45,314 bases of DNA. Source: a virus. The notes below the pieces were generated by a model, which worked only from the letters and a program-made list of their open reading frames with translations, had not been told where the DNA came from and did not search any database. The DNA is taken from positions 1 through 45,314 of IMG/VR virus record IMGVR_UViG_3300036866_000010. One strand, written 5' to 3'. Shown in pieces: positions 28,337-40,508 of this stretch; position 1 is the first letter of the stretch, and every line of letters begins with the position of its first letter. Both the position numbers and the translations under genes were made by a program.

Positions 28337-28872
28337 TGGGCGAATTATCTTCATCATTAAATCCGTTGGTTGATAGTTTCGCCCCATCTTATATATCTAT
28401 TGATGAGGCCCATCATGAAATCCATGACGGAGATTCTTACTTCTTTCAAGACCCTATTAGCTTGAATAACGGCGTTGCCCAGGATTATCTCATAACTACA
28501 CCAAACGATACTGATTGGCATCATTGGCGGTTTGCTATTGATTTCCTTTTTGTGACACAACTACAGCTTTTTGAAGGTGCAGACAGGACTGGGACCACGT
28601 TGCAAAGCATACAGAAAAGCAATCGAAACAGCGCCAATACTTCGGCGATGACGATCCACAAAGGCACATCAGGCGGCACAACCGATGGTACGTTAATATT
28701 CCCATATAAATCCGGACTGTCAACCGGAAGCGGAGCAAACCATATAACCAGTGGGGGCGGTCTTTCCGGTAGAAGTGAAATCATCCTCAAGCAAAACACG
28801 AAATACATTCTCAGGATTACATCTTCTACAGACTCCAACCTGATAAATGTTGGATTCGATTGGTATGAATGA
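28336..28872 (+). CDS. Beta-sandwich virion protein
   Basis: 178 aa, ATG 28336. Lectin-like strand pattern with Ser/Thr-rich turns (NTSAMTIHKGTSGGTTDGTL, ILKQNTKYILRITSSTDSN). The SSTDSN..NVGFDWYE end suggests a carbohydrate-binding or receptor domain. Overlaps the next start (ATGATGA). Confidence 0.62.
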   Translation: MGELSSSLNPLVDSFAPSYISIDEAHHEIHDGDSYFFQDPISLNNGVAQDYLITTPNDTDWHHWRFAIDFLFVTQLQLFEGADRTGTTLQSIQKSNRNSANTSAMTIHKGTSGGTTDGTLIFPYKSGLSTGSGANHITSGGGLSGRSEIILKQNTKYILRITSSTDSNLINVGFDWYE

Positions 28873-29705
28873 TGAAAGAACTTAAAACTCTAGAATTATC
28901 AGGCAAGGTCAACACCCTTATGGAGGAGTTGCTCAAGATGCCGCAAGCTGATTGCCCGGTCAAACACACTTTCATGCCGGGTGTCTATATGCGGGAGATT
29001 ACCTTCCCGGCAGGTACAGCGGCAGTGGGGCAATTTCACAAGTACGACCACATAAACATCCTGGTTAAGGGCAGAGTAACGGTTGTAAATGATGACGGCT
29101 CTACGACCGATTTAACGGCCCCCATGACGTTTATCGGGCATCCCGGCCAAAAGTGCGGATACGTCCACGAAGAAACCATATGGATAAACGTTCATTACTG
29201 CGACTGTACCGATGTTGAGACTATGGAAGCAAGCCTTTACGATTTATCCAAGGCCCCGCAAAGGGGCAAGGGAATATCTTCCGATAGAAAAGCAATAGAT
29301 ACCGATGATTATAACCTTCTCGTCGAGGATATGGTTTTGAATCCTGAAGAGATTAAGGCGGAAGTTGCAGACCTTGAAAATCAAATGGCGATGCCTTACG
29401 GGATTTATAAGGCTAAAGTTTCTGATTCCCTTCTTCACGGTAAAGGGGTTTTTGCTACAGGCAACATAAAGAAGGGTGAATTAGTCGGCCCCGTCAAGTT
29501 CCAAGGCAAAAGAACCCCACTAGGCAGATATTGTAATCATTCCAAAAACCCTAATGCCGAATTCAAGCTATTCGGGGAAGATATTTATCTTGTAGCCCTA
29601 ACGGATATCAGCGGTTGCCAAGGTGGTAATGACGGTGAGGAGATAACCACCAATTACCGGCGCAACTTAATGATTACGGGGAGAAAATCATGTCAGCAGC
29701 CATAA
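28869..29705 (+). CDS. Cupin-SET fusion protein (putative protein methyltransferase)
   Basis: 278 aa. Residues ~30-120 read as a cupin barrel (FPAGTAAVGQFHKYDHINI, KGRVTVVNDDG, PGQKCGYVHEETIWINVHY), residues ~178-265 as a SET domain: HGKGVFATG (190-198), the substrate/SAM motif YCNHSKNPN (NHS at 223-225) and GEEITTNY (256-263). SET enzymes methylate lysine. A cupin-SET fusion in a phage tail block is rare; it could modify a virion or host protein. Confidence 0.75.
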   Translation: MMKELKTLELSGKVNTLMEELLKMPQADCPVKHTFMPGVYMREITFPAGTAAVGQFHKYDHINILVKGRVTVVNDDGSTTDLTAPMTFIGHPGQKCGYVHEETIWINVHYCDCTDVETMEASLYDLSKAPQRGKGISSDRKAIDTDDYNLLVEDMVLNPEEIKAEVADLENQMAMPYGIYKAKVSDSLLHGKGVFATGNIKKGELVGPVKFQGKRTPLGRYCNHSKNPNAEFKLFGEDIYLVALTDISGCQGGNDGEEITTNYRRNLMITGRKSCQQP

Positions 29706-30391
29706 CGGCGGCAGTATTAGGCGCGGGAATAATTACGGGTGGCAATCTTATCAGTGGCAATGCTAATAAGAATGCCACTAATAAGGCTGTCGATGTCCAA
29801 TTATCAGCACAGCAACAGCAACAGGCCAATTTTAATCTAGTTCAGGGGCAGGAAGCCCCCTACCGTCAATTAGGCGAACAGAACATCCCCGAATTGCAAA
29901 AGATGCTTTCTGGCGGCTATGATATGAAAGCCTCCCCCTCGGCGCAGTATGCCATGACGCAAGGGACACGCTCTATCAACTCAGCTTTAGGCGCAAGAGG
30001 ATTGGAAGGCACCGCAGTTCAGCAGTTGGGGCAGTTATCCTCGCAGACTGCCGCTAACGATTACCAGAATAGGTTCAATCAATTACTTTCCGCAACCAAT
30101 ATCGGGTCTAATGCTGTAGCTATGACCGGTTCAGGAGTGAACAACCTCAATAACAACCTTCAGGCCGGGGCGGGGAATCTTGGCAATATCAATATGGCTA
30201 ATGGTAATCAGCAGGCAACGGGTATTGGTGCAGCGGCGGGTGGTCTTGCCAGTATCACATCCGGTTTGCTAGGGAATTACCAGAATAGTTCTCGCGGTTC
30301 ATCCGGGTCAACCGGTTCATCCCCTGATAGCTCCTTTGAGGTATCGCAGAGCGATCAGGGTTATAGCGGTTGGAATCCGTCACTGACATAG
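29690..30391 (+). CDS. DNA-ejection protein (P22 gp7-type)
   Basis: 233 aa, ATG 29690 overlapping the SET gene by 16 bases. Starts with a Gly/Ala hydrophobic stretch (AAITAAVLGAGIITGGNLISGN), then a glutamine-rich repeat region and a Gly/Ser/Asn-rich C-terminus. These are features of small pilot proteins that leave the virion with DNA. Three such genes in a row follow the gp10-like gene. Confidence 0.7.
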   Translation: MSAAITAAVLGAGIITGGNLISGNANKNATNKAVDVQLSAQQQQQANFNLVQGQEAPYRQLGEQNIPELQKMLSGGYDMKASPSAQYAMTQGTRSINSALGARGLEGTAVQQLGQLSSQTAANDYQNRFNQLLSATNIGSNAVAMTGSGVNNLNNNLQAGAGNLGNINMANGNQQATGIGAAAGGLASITSGLLGNYQNSSRGSSGSTGSSPDSSFEVSQSDQGYSGWNPSLT

Positions 30392-30400
30392 GAGTACATC

Positions 30401-32227
30401 ATGGGATACGCGGAAGGTTTGGGAGTAGGGGCGCATGTCGGGCAACAGGTCTGGAATAATATTGACCCGATACAGCGACAAGCTGCCATAGAGCAAGTTC
30501 AGGCACAACGGCAGCAGAACGCTTTAGGTGCCTTGAATCTCCAAAAACAGCAGATAGCCTATCAGGACCTTCTCGGAGCCAGATCAGCGGCACAGAACGC
30601 CCAGGGTACCCCCGCACAAACTACAACTACGGTACAGCCGGGACAGACCCAACCGCCTGCCCTTTCCGACGCTTTCGGCGTCCAGACTGCGTTAGGCGCT
30701 AACCCTGCTACCGGAAGCTCACCACAAAGCGATGTACAAGGCTTACAAGCCAATGTTGATAAGTACCCACAGCTTGCTAATCAGTTGGGCGCTACCCAAC
30801 GGCTTCAGGAAATGAAAGCGGAAGCACCCCCTGTTGACCAGAATGCGCCGGTTGACGCTTCCGGCTTTCCGGCTCCGGCTACCGAGACAAGCCCCATTGT
30901 GCAGGCTTACAAGGAAGGCAGGGTGCAAAGCATTATGACTCCGGCAATGCCTCCCGACCGTATCAAGGCGCAAATTGACTATTACCATAGTGTTGGCAAT
31001 ATGGACGCCGCAAACGCCCTCAAACAGCAAGTATTTGCTGAATCAAAAAATATTGTTGATGCTACCGGTAATATGGCAGACGGATTGAAGTTGATGAACT
31101 CTGCTTTTGGCACCAATTATTCATACTCGAAATTGCCTGATATAGAATTCATAAAGGATGGCGAAGGCAATGTGGTTTCCGCTATCAATAAAAATGGCGT
31201 AGCAATGGACGTTGCAAATAAAATGCAAATGTCTGACGCTATCACCAAAAATTCAACGCCGATGAATCTCGGCAATAAAAGTTCTATAGTCACCGGATGG
31301 CTTGCCAAAAACTCAGACATGCCTCTGAAAGACCAGATTTCGGGACTATACACTCTCGCCTCAGAGAATAATATTTCCACTAAACTGATTGAACCGATTG
31401 TCACGAATCTGGTCAAGACGGAGGCGGAACAGGATGCCAACGCAAGGCAGCTTAAATCTGAGCAGTTCCAAGTCCAACAGCAGATGCGGTCGCAGGGTTT
31501 CTCGATGGAGCAACAGGCTCGCATGATGAAGAATATGCAGGACATAGCTGACAAGCGGATGCAGGGATATATGCAATCCCGCATGACCCCTGCTCTGGAT
31601 ACCAAAAATGGCAATGCGCCAATTCTAGTGACTCCCGAAATGAACGCGACTGAACCTGGGAGATATATTCCTGCCGGTGCGGGTGCTAAAGCCCTCAGTC
31701 AAACTAATCTGCAAGAGGACATTAAAGGAACCATCCAGAATACCCGTAAATCCCTTGCGGCCCTTGACAAAGATTTTACTCCGGCCCAAGCCGCGCAACT
31801 CAATGTTGCCATGCGGAGCAATGACCCTCATTCGGCAGTATCGGCCTTTTACCAAAGCGGGATAGGCTCGACCCTTACGCCAAAACAGCAGGAATATGTA
31901 GCCGACCTCCAACAGTTGACAGAAAACGCAATGGCTATGCGCTCCGTTCTCGGTGCGGGTCAAGGTTCGGATGACCTGAGAAGCGCAATTCAGGCTACAT
32001 TACCGAATGCCACAACTCCTGACAGAAAGACCGCTTCCATGAAGCTTGATAAGTTTGAAGGGACTATTGACCGGTTGAGTAGGGGTATTCCGAAAGTACA
32101 ATTAAACCCCATGCCGGGACAAGGCAAACAACTTGATACAGCGACAGCTCAATCTTTCTTACAAAAAGCAGGCGGGGATAAAAATAAGGCCCGTCAACTT
32201 GCCAAAGAAGCGGGGTATCATTTCTAA
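30401..32227 (+). CDS. DNA-ejection/injection protein
   Basis: 608 aa, ATG 30401. Low-complexity Gln/Ala-rich N-terminus (RQAAIEQVQAQRQQNALGALNLQKQQIAYQ), then a long helical body (ESEQFQ-type coiled coil near residues 340-400). Large helical ejection proteins form a channel through the envelope. Its TAA overlaps the next start (TAATG). Confidence 0.7.
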   Translation: MGYAEGLGVGAHVGQQVWNNIDPIQRQAAIEQVQAQRQQNALGALNLQKQQIAYQDLLGARSAAQNAQGTPAQTTTTVQPGQTQPPALSDAFGVQTALGANPATGSSPQSDVQGLQANVDKYPQLANQLGATQRLQEMKAEAPPVDQNAPVDASGFPAPATETSPIVQAYKEGRVQSIMTPAMPPDRIKAQIDYYHSVGNMDAANALKQQVFAESKNIVDATGNMADGLKLMNSAFGTNYSYSKLPDIEFIKDGEGNVVSAINKNGVAMDVANKMQMSDAITKNSTPMNLGNKSSIVTGWLAKNSDMPLKDQISGLYTLASENNISTKLIEPIVTNLVKTEAEQDANARQLKSEQFQVQQQMRSQGFSMEQQARMMKNMQDIADKRMQGYMQSRMTPALDTKNGNAPILVTPEMNATEPGRYIPAGAGAKALSQTNLQEDIKGTIQNTRKSLAALDKDFTPAQAAQLNVAMRSNDPHSAVSAFYQSGIGSTLTPKQQEYVADLQQLTENAMAMRSVLGAGQGSDDLRSAIQATLPNATTPDRKTASMKLDKFEGTIDRLSRGIPKVQLNPMPGQGKQLDTATAQSFLQKAGGDKNKARQLAKEAGYHF

Positions 32228-33879
32228 TGGGTGATATATTCGATACTGTAGCGGCAAGCGGTAGTCCGCAAGGCGACATATTCGACCACGTGGCTTCTCA
32301 GCCGATTCCTGACGCGGAAGCGCAGAGAATTGCTTTCGTGAAGTCTCAAGGTACACCAGAAACTGTAACCAAATATGGCAACCCGTATTCTAATATCACC
32401 TTCGGTCAGCAACCCCCGACAGATACCCGTAAAATTAGTTATACCGATTCCGGTTATCGGCCTAATGCTCCTGCTACCGATACTAAAAGTTTCATTAAGA
32501 ACTTGACGCAGGATATTGTAGAGGCCCCCATTGCTCCGGTCAGGATGTTGGGTAATGTCCTTAACGCTCCCGATACTGGTTCAGCTATTGCTGATTTAGG
32601 AAAGGGAGTAGTCAAAGGCGTTGCCGGATTTGTACCTTATCTGTCTGAGCCTGTTACCGGCAAGACTGCCGCTGAAAATTGGGCGACTAATCCCGGATAT
32701 GGTGCAATGACCTTGCTAGGAGCGGGTAAGTTAGCGTCGGAACCGATTAAGCCGTTAATAGGTAATCTTGCAAAAAATCCCGAAACGGTTATAGATTCCG
32801 CTATCCAGACTGGAATAGAGAAAGGTATACGTCCAGGTATCGCAGGAAACAGGACATACGGGCAACAAACCGGGTATATAGATAAGGCAAAGGACGCCGT
32901 CAAAACAATAGTTGCCAACAAGAACAAGCTTTCCCTTACTGACGCAGATAATGAGCCGATTCAGGGGCCTCCACAGACATTAAAGCAGTTTTCACAGGCG
33001 ATAGAACAAACAAAGGGCCAGATTTTCAAGCAGTATAATGATATGGCGGTACAGGCGGGAGAACGACAGGCACATATTGAACTTTCTCCGATAGCGGATG
33101 AACTTAATAAGGTAGCTAGCAATCAAGTATTGCAGGATTCCGCACCGGAAGTTGCCGCATATGCCCGTAAAAGATCACAAGCTTATACAGGGACGGCGCA
33201 ATCAACGGACGGCGTAACTACCACCCCGGCGTCAAAAACCTACACCCCTGAACAAGCGCAGGAAGCCATATCGGTTTACAATCAAAGCCTTAAAGCTTTT
33301 TACCAGAATCCATCATATGATACGGCAAGCAAGGCATACATAGATTCTCTTGTGGTAAATCAATTGCGAAAAGGACTTGACGATGCCATCGAAAAGAGTA
33401 CGGGCGAAGGTTATCAGGCACTTAAAAATCAATATGGGGCATTAAAAGCCATTGAAGCAGATGTAAATCGCCGCGCCCTTGTGGATGCCAGATCAAACGT
33501 TAAGGGTTTAATTGACTTTTCGGATATCTTTTCGGGGTCTCAGGTTGTGCATGGCATAATGTCAATGAACCCGGCGACCGTTGGCACAGGTATAGCCGCC
33601 AAGTTCATATCTGCATTGTACAAAGCAGGGAACAATCCGAATAATATTGTCAAAAAAATGTTTGAGAAGGTAGATGCAAATTATAGCCCTCCTGCTGTAA
33701 ACGATGTAAAACCTTATACGCCCCCTGTTGCACCACCAGTACAACCTTTGGCAAGGCGCGTACCCACTGAATTACCCACTCCAAAACCGGAACCCATACG
33801 GCAACGGATACCATTAGGGGCATTGCCCAACGAAGGCATAACCAGACCATCATCGGCAAATCAACTCGGTGTTAAATAG
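32227..33879 (+). CDS. DNA-ejection/injection protein
   Basis: 550 aa, ATG 32227. Duplicated start motif GDIFDTVAASG/GDIFDHVASQP, a central helical domain (TPEQAQEAISVYNQSLKAFY) and a Pro-rich tail. Similar to pilot proteins of podoviruses. Together with the two genes upstream it forms a three-protein ejection set. Confidence 0.68.
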   Translation: MGDIFDTVAASGSPQGDIFDHVASQPIPDAEAQRIAFVKSQGTPETVTKYGNPYSNITFGQQPPTDTRKISYTDSGYRPNAPATDTKSFIKNLTQDIVEAPIAPVRMLGNVLNAPDTGSAIADLGKGVVKGVAGFVPYLSEPVTGKTAAENWATNPGYGAMTLLGAGKLASEPIKPLIGNLAKNPETVIDSAIQTGIEKGIRPGIAGNRTYGQQTGYIDKAKDAVKTIVANKNKLSLTDADNEPIQGPPQTLKQFSQAIEQTKGQIFKQYNDMAVQAGERQAHIELSPIADELNKVASNQVLQDSAPEVAAYARKRSQAYTGTAQSTDGVTTTPASKTYTPEQAQEAISVYNQSLKAFYQNPSYDTASKAYIDSLVVNQLRKGLDDAIEKSTGEGYQALKNQYGALKAIEADVNRRALVDARSNVKGLIDFSDIFSGSQVVHGIMSMNPATVGTGIAAKFISALYKAGNNPNNIVKKMFEKVDANYSPPAVNDVKPYTPPVAPPVQPLARRVPTELPTPKPEPIRQRIPLGALPNEGITRPSSANQLGVK

Positions 33880-33888
33880 GGGCCAACA

Positions 33889-34056
33889 ATGAAAACAAGT
33901 AAACATCCTGGCTTTGCCGCCGTACAGAGTAAAATCGCGAAATCAGAAAATGTCAGCAAGAAATCAGCCGGGGCAATCCTTGCCAATGCCACGCGCAAAG
34001 CTTCATCGAAAGCCAAGAAAGCTAACCCTAACCTGAAGCGTGTAAAGGGGAAATAA
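33889..34056 (+). CDS. 55-aa highly basic protein
   Basis: ATG 33889, ten bases after the ejection gene. KHPGFAAVQSKIAKSENVSKKSAGAILANATRKASSKAKK: a helix followed by Ala/Lys repeats; resembles a known small phage protein type I cannot name. May bind DNA or act in the virion. Confidence 0.65.
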   Translation: MKTSKHPGFAAVQSKIAKSENVSKKSAGAILANATRKASSKAKKANPNLKRVKGK

Positions 34057-34058
34057 TC

Positions 34059-34250
34059 ATGCCTGCGGTCAGTAAGAACGAGGCCACGGCGATGCGGATA
34101 GCCGAAGCCGTCAAGAAAGGTAAAGCCAAAGCCAAGCCCGGAAGCCCCTCGGCTAAAATGGCAAAGAGTATGAGCGTCAATCAGCTTGAAGATTTCACGC
34201 ATACCAAGACCAAGGGATTACCGAAGAGAGTCAAAAAGGCAAAGAAATGA
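34059..34250 (+). CDS. DUF3008-like basic protein
   Basis: 63 aa, ATG 34059. SKNEATAMRIAEAVKKGKAKAKPGSPSAKMAKSMSVNQLEDF followed by TKTKGLPKR. The MAKSM..NQLEDF and GLP elements are conserved in similar phage small proteins, tentatively DUF3008. Overlaps the lipoprotein gene. Confidence 0.6.
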   Translation: MPAVSKNEATAMRIAEAVKKGKAKAKPGSPSAKMAKSMSVNQLEDFTHTKTKGLPKRVKKAKK

Positions 34251-34411
34251 AATACCTGCCATTGTTACTGCTTTTGTCCGGTTGCGGCACTTTCACCGGA
34301 TACGATTTGAACGCCAATACAGGCACTCAGCTAGGACAAATGCCGTATGGCACAGTATCCAGACCTGTCTATAATGGCGGGGTAACGCTTCACTATGAGG
34401 TCAAGAAATGA
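34247..34411 (+). CDS. Small lipoprotein (lipobox LSGC)
   Basis: 54 aa, ATG 34247 overlapping the previous TGA (ATGA). N-terminus MKYLPLLLLLSGCGTF with a lipobox LSGC, so Cys13 becomes lipid-modified; the mature peptide is about 42 aa with a Gly-Tyr-rich body. Could be an outer-membrane spanin-like (Rz1-type) lysis protein or a host-envelope modifier. It lies away from the endolysin, which weakens the lysis guess. Confidence 0.68.
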   Translation: MKYLPLLLLLSGCGTFTGYDLNANTGTQLGQMPYGTVSRPVYNGGVTLHYEVKK

Positions 34412-34455
34412 TAATGACCGGCTCGGTTCCAAAATCACTTTTAGGAGGCAAACCC

Positions 34456-34611
34456 ATGAAGAAAGCAAAGGGCGCAAAGAAGTGGGAAGGCTCGGCAGAA
34501 GACAAGAAGATGGACAAGAAACTCGGCATCAAGGAAAACGACAAGCGGGACAAGAAAATGGATAAGGCCGGTCAAGCCAAATTCAACAAGATGGCCGGGA
34601 AGAAGAAATGA
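34456..34611 (+). CDS. 51-aa Lys-rich protein
   Basis: ATG 34456 behind TTAGGAGG; an in-frame ATG 34408 is possible with a weaker site. Lys/Asp-rich (KKAKGAKKWEGSAEDKKMDKKLGIKENDKRDKKMDKAG). Role unknown, possibly DNA- or RNA-binding. Confidence 0.62.
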   Translation: MKKAKGAKKWEGSAEDKKMDKKLGIKENDKRDKKMDKAGQAKFNKMAGKKK

Positions 34612-34733
34612 GCAAATCTATCAAAAAACCAGTTAAGAAGCCAGTAAGAAAGCCTGTAAAGAAAACTCACCCGAAACCTAAACCATCTCCGAAGCCGCCA
34701 AGGAGTATGCCGGAGTATTCTCAGTACGCATAG
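34608..34733 (+). CDS. 41-aa Lys/Pro-rich protein
   Basis: ATG 34608 overlapping the previous stop (ATGA), TAG at 34731-34733. KKPVKKPVRKPVKK-type repeats with KPKPSPKPP, then a short MPEYSQYA end. Resembles basic Pro-rich tails; function unknown. Confidence 0.6.
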   Translation: MSKSIKKPVKKPVRKPVKKTHPKPKPSPKPPRSMPEYSQYA

Positions 34734-34743
34734 GAGGTGCGCA

Positions 34744-35043
34744 ATGGAACGTGAAGAAACGGTGTACCCAAATAAAAGAGAAAAAATCCGTAGATCAACG
34801 GATCATACCTGTCTTGAGCATAGCGGAATCAAGACAACGCAATGGATTATTATTGTCGGTGTGATGATTAACGTGGGCTTGCTCTCATGGGATAAATTCG
34901 TTACATCTGCCGAGATAAAAGAAAACCTTGTCGGACTGAGGAACGATATTAGTTCTGTGATGAAAGCACAGGAAAAGCTCGAAATTAGGGTATCAGAAGT
35001 TGAACGGATTGTTTACAGCTATAACCCTAAAGGAGTGCGGTAA
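34744..35043 (+). CDS. Membrane protein with coiled coil
   Basis: 99 aa, ATG 34744 behind AGGAGG. Basic N-terminus, one transmembrane helix (TTQWIIIVGVMINVGLLSW, residues ~31-50), then a coiled coil (LVGLRNDISSVMKAQEKLEIRVSEVERIV). Layout resembles inner-membrane spanin or holin-like accessory proteins. It ends overlapping the tailspike start. Confidence 0.62.
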   Translation: MEREETVYPNKREKIRRSTDHTCLEHSGIKTTQWIIIVGVMINVGLLSWDKFVTSAEIKENLVGLRNDISSVMKAQEKLEIRVSEVERIVYSYNPKGVR

Positions 35044-37031
35044 TGGCACAGAAAGCGGCAGTTTTCGAGTTTCTCCTGAATCAGCAAAGAACGGCTATCA
35101 ATGCCGTCGCAGGTGGTTGGGCGTATTTCTATGAAGCAGGTGCGGGATATCCAAGCCTTAAAGACACATGGCTTGACCGGGATAAGAATACTCTTGCTTC
35201 CAACCCTTATCAGCTTGACGCCAATGGCAAAGCACAAATTTACGGTGATGGTAACTATCGTATCGTGGTCAAAGATGCATCAGGGGTAACGGTAGAGGAT
35301 TGGGACAACATCACCGTTGTCGATTATCTGACAGCCGGAGGATATCAGGCTGTTGACGGTGATTATGCTTCCCTGAGTGCCGCAGTAACAGCAATCGGAA
35401 GCACCCCGACCACATTGACCATTAAAACTGCTAATTACCCCATCGGTGCGCCGGTTACGGTCCCCTCGACTTTGCGGCTCTCCTTTTTGCCTCCCGGCAG
35501 TATCGCTCAAGGTATTGACGTCCTGATTGTCGATAGTGAAATTACAGCAGGCGCCTACCAGATTTTCAGTGGAACGGGAAACTTGACGCTCAACGCAGTA
35601 AGTAAAGCCTACCCTCAATGGACAGGGTGCGTTTGCGACGGCACCACGGATGACACTACAGCCCTTCAGCGGCTGAACGATGCCCTCTCCCCCGGCGCGA
35701 CCATCTCCCTGCAAAAAGGCGATTGCAAGTTTACCACTCTCAATCTCACAGCAGGCGTGAATATCGTTGCCGAGGGAGGCAGGCTGTATAACGGTTTGGT
35801 GGTATTCGGGTCAACAGTGGCAGACGGCACATCATACAACAGCACCCTTTCCGGATGGTTCAAGAGGTGCCGGTTCGATCTTCATTACACTCAGGATGTG
35901 AGCGAAGTATTGGCGGAGGCTTTCGTTGCTGATGTTCATTTTGTCAACGCCACTCTTGACGGCACAGACCGTATCACGAATACGGGAAGCACATCAGGAA
36001 CAGCGGTATTTATCGGTCAGTTAGCGTTCAACACCACTTTCACAAATGTTCGAATAAACAACTACACCAATGGGGTTGTCATCCAAGGGAATTCCGCAAC
36101 CGATCTTTCCGGAACTGCTTTTATCGGAACTGGCGTATCAACATATTTCACCGATGTGAATATTAACAACATGGGATGGGGTGCCGGAGGGAAAGGTATT
36201 CAAGTCCTCGGTTCGGCTAAAGATGGGACGAGCTTGCACATGAGCAACGTGCTTCTAGATCATTGTGGCATCGGTCTTGACTTACACAATGTGCGGTCAG
36301 GAGGAGCAGGGGAGCTTACTGTCCTCGGTTCTAATTTAAGAACCGAATGGTGCGACCAGGCAGTAAGGAATGACAGTTTTGACGGTTTGCTGAGTCTTAA
36401 AGGTTTGTGGGCTTTTGCTCCTCCCGGTGTAGATAAATACATCGAAAACGTGACCGGAAATATCATGTTATCCGATGCCAGAGCTACCGCTGATTCCGGG
36501 AAATATGTTTTCTATAACGATATAGCTAATCCTTCCCGACAGTTCACCATATCGGGAGAATATCCGGTTAGCGGAGTGTATAATGTCGTCGCTCCGGTTT
36601 ACAGCGACGAATCAGCCTATAATCAACTCCGTGTTCTCAGGTTTGGTATAACGGCGGGAGCAGCAGGTAAAATTAAAGTTCAGTTCCTAAACGATTCATC
36701 CTTACAAAGCTTCGGTGGTAGCTTTCTAGATACAACCCAGTCGGCCGATATTGCCAGTGGCGGCACAGCTTCGGTTGGTTCGGGGATTTCAGCCATTACC
36801 TACGATTTTACTACCGGGACGTTAGGTATCACCTTGGCGAAAAATATCGGCAGAGCAGTAAGCGGGACGTTATCCTATCAACTCGGATCTCTCGGTATTG
36901 TCAGCGTTGCCGTTTCCAATGCCGCAGGTAAAGCATCCATATCATTTAACAAAGCCAACGGGACAAATCTCGATCTCAGTACTTTGACCGGGGCCAACTA
37001 TATTGAGTTCACGCTGTTCATGGCGCAATAG
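35043..37031 (+). CDS. Tailspike protein
   Basis: 662 aa, ATG 35043. N-terminal ~100 residues (FEFLLNQQRTAINAVAGGWAYFYEAGAGYPSLKDTWLDRDKNTLASNPYQLDANGKAQIYGDGNYRIVVKDASG) resemble head-binding domains of phage receptor-binding proteins. A right-handed beta-helix region (residues ~130-480, with TDDTTALQRLNDAL at its start) and a C-terminal strand region follow. Binds and likely degrades surface polysaccharide; catalytic residues not identified. Confidence 0.72.
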   Translation: MAQKAAVFEFLLNQQRTAINAVAGGWAYFYEAGAGYPSLKDTWLDRDKNTLASNPYQLDANGKAQIYGDGNYRIVVKDASGVTVEDWDNITVVDYLTAGGYQAVDGDYASLSAAVTAIGSTPTTLTIKTANYPIGAPVTVPSTLRLSFLPPGSIAQGIDVLIVDSEITAGAYQIFSGTGNLTLNAVSKAYPQWTGCVCDGTTDDTTALQRLNDALSPGATISLQKGDCKFTTLNLTAGVNIVAEGGRLYNGLVVFGSTVADGTSYNSTLSGWFKRCRFDLHYTQDVSEVLAEAFVADVHFVNATLDGTDRITNTGSTSGTAVFIGQLAFNTTFTNVRINNYTNGVVIQGNSATDLSGTAFIGTGVSTYFTDVNINNMGWGAGGKGIQVLGSAKDGTSLHMSNVLLDHCGIGLDLHNVRSGGAGELTVLGSNLRTEWCDQAVRNDSFDGLLSLKGLWAFAPPGVDKYIENVTGNIMLSDARATADSGKYVFYNDIANPSRQFTISGEYPVSGVYNVVAPVYSDESAYNQLRVLRFGITAGAAGKIKVQFLNDSSLQSFGGSFLDTTQSADIASGGTASVGSGISAITYDFTTGTLGITLAKNIGRAVSGTLSYQLGSLGIVSVAVSNAAGKASISFNKANGTNLDLSTLTGANYIEFTLFMAQ

Positions 37032-37040
37032 GAGACAACA

Positions 37041-39950
<2,910 letters not shown>

Positions 39951-40023
39951 CATGAGAACCTACGCACTAATAACCCTCTCCGTCAAATGCGCCGACCGGA
40001 GGGGATACTTGGAGGCTAACGGC

Positions 40024-40323
40024 ATGAAAGCACTTATCATCGCAATGGTACTCACGGCAACCGTAGCCAGTGCCGCTTGCCCAGTCACTCCCACTGCATC
40101 GGAACGGGTACGGGTGGTGGCGTGTCCAGGCGGTAAATTTGCCGTCCAGGTGTTCGACGGCGAGTGGCAGAACTATATAGAACCACGACCCTGTATGTTT
40201 ATAGATAAGCATGCGGCTCGGGAGTACCGTGATGCCGCTCGGCTTACTCTGCAAAATCAGGACATGCTTGCTTGCCCTCCTCCTGAGACCAGACCTTATG
40301 AGCCGGTGAGGGTGGAGGAATGA
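40024..40323 (+). CDS. Secreted protein with signal peptide
   Basis: 99 aa from ATG 40024 behind TTGGAGG. N-terminus MKALIIAMVLTATVASAACP is a Sec signal peptide. The mature part is Cys/Pro-containing (VVACPGGKFAVQVFDGEW, EPRPCMFIDKHAA). Possibly acts in the periplasm at lysis. Function unknown. Confidence 0.62.
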   Translation: MKALIIAMVLTATVASAACPVTPTASERVRVVACPGGKFAVQVFDGEWQNYIEPRPCMFIDKHAAREYRDAARLTLQNQDMLACPPPETRPYEPVRVEE

Positions 40324-40508
40324 GCCAAGAACCCTTTGAATGCCCCATACAAGGGCGCACACGGCTTCAACATTGCGGTTTTAAACTATGCCACGAAGAG
40401 GGGGCACAACGGGCAAAGTGCCGCTTCCTGAAGGAGAAGGAACAGCAGGAGTTATGCCGTGGCGACATGTGCCATGAGTTCTGTAAAATTTATGAGGTGA
40501 CAAAATGA
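40320..40508 (+). CDS. Cys-rich 62-aa protein
   Basis: ATG 40320 overlapping the previous stop. Six cysteines (CPIQGRTRLQHC, CHEEGAQRAKC, CRGDMC, CKIYE) suggest disulphide or zinc stabilisation. In the lysis region. Function unknown. Confidence 0.65.
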   Translation: MSQEPFECPIQGRTRLQHCGFKLCHEEGAQRAKCRFLKEKEQQELCRGDMCHEFCKIYEVTK

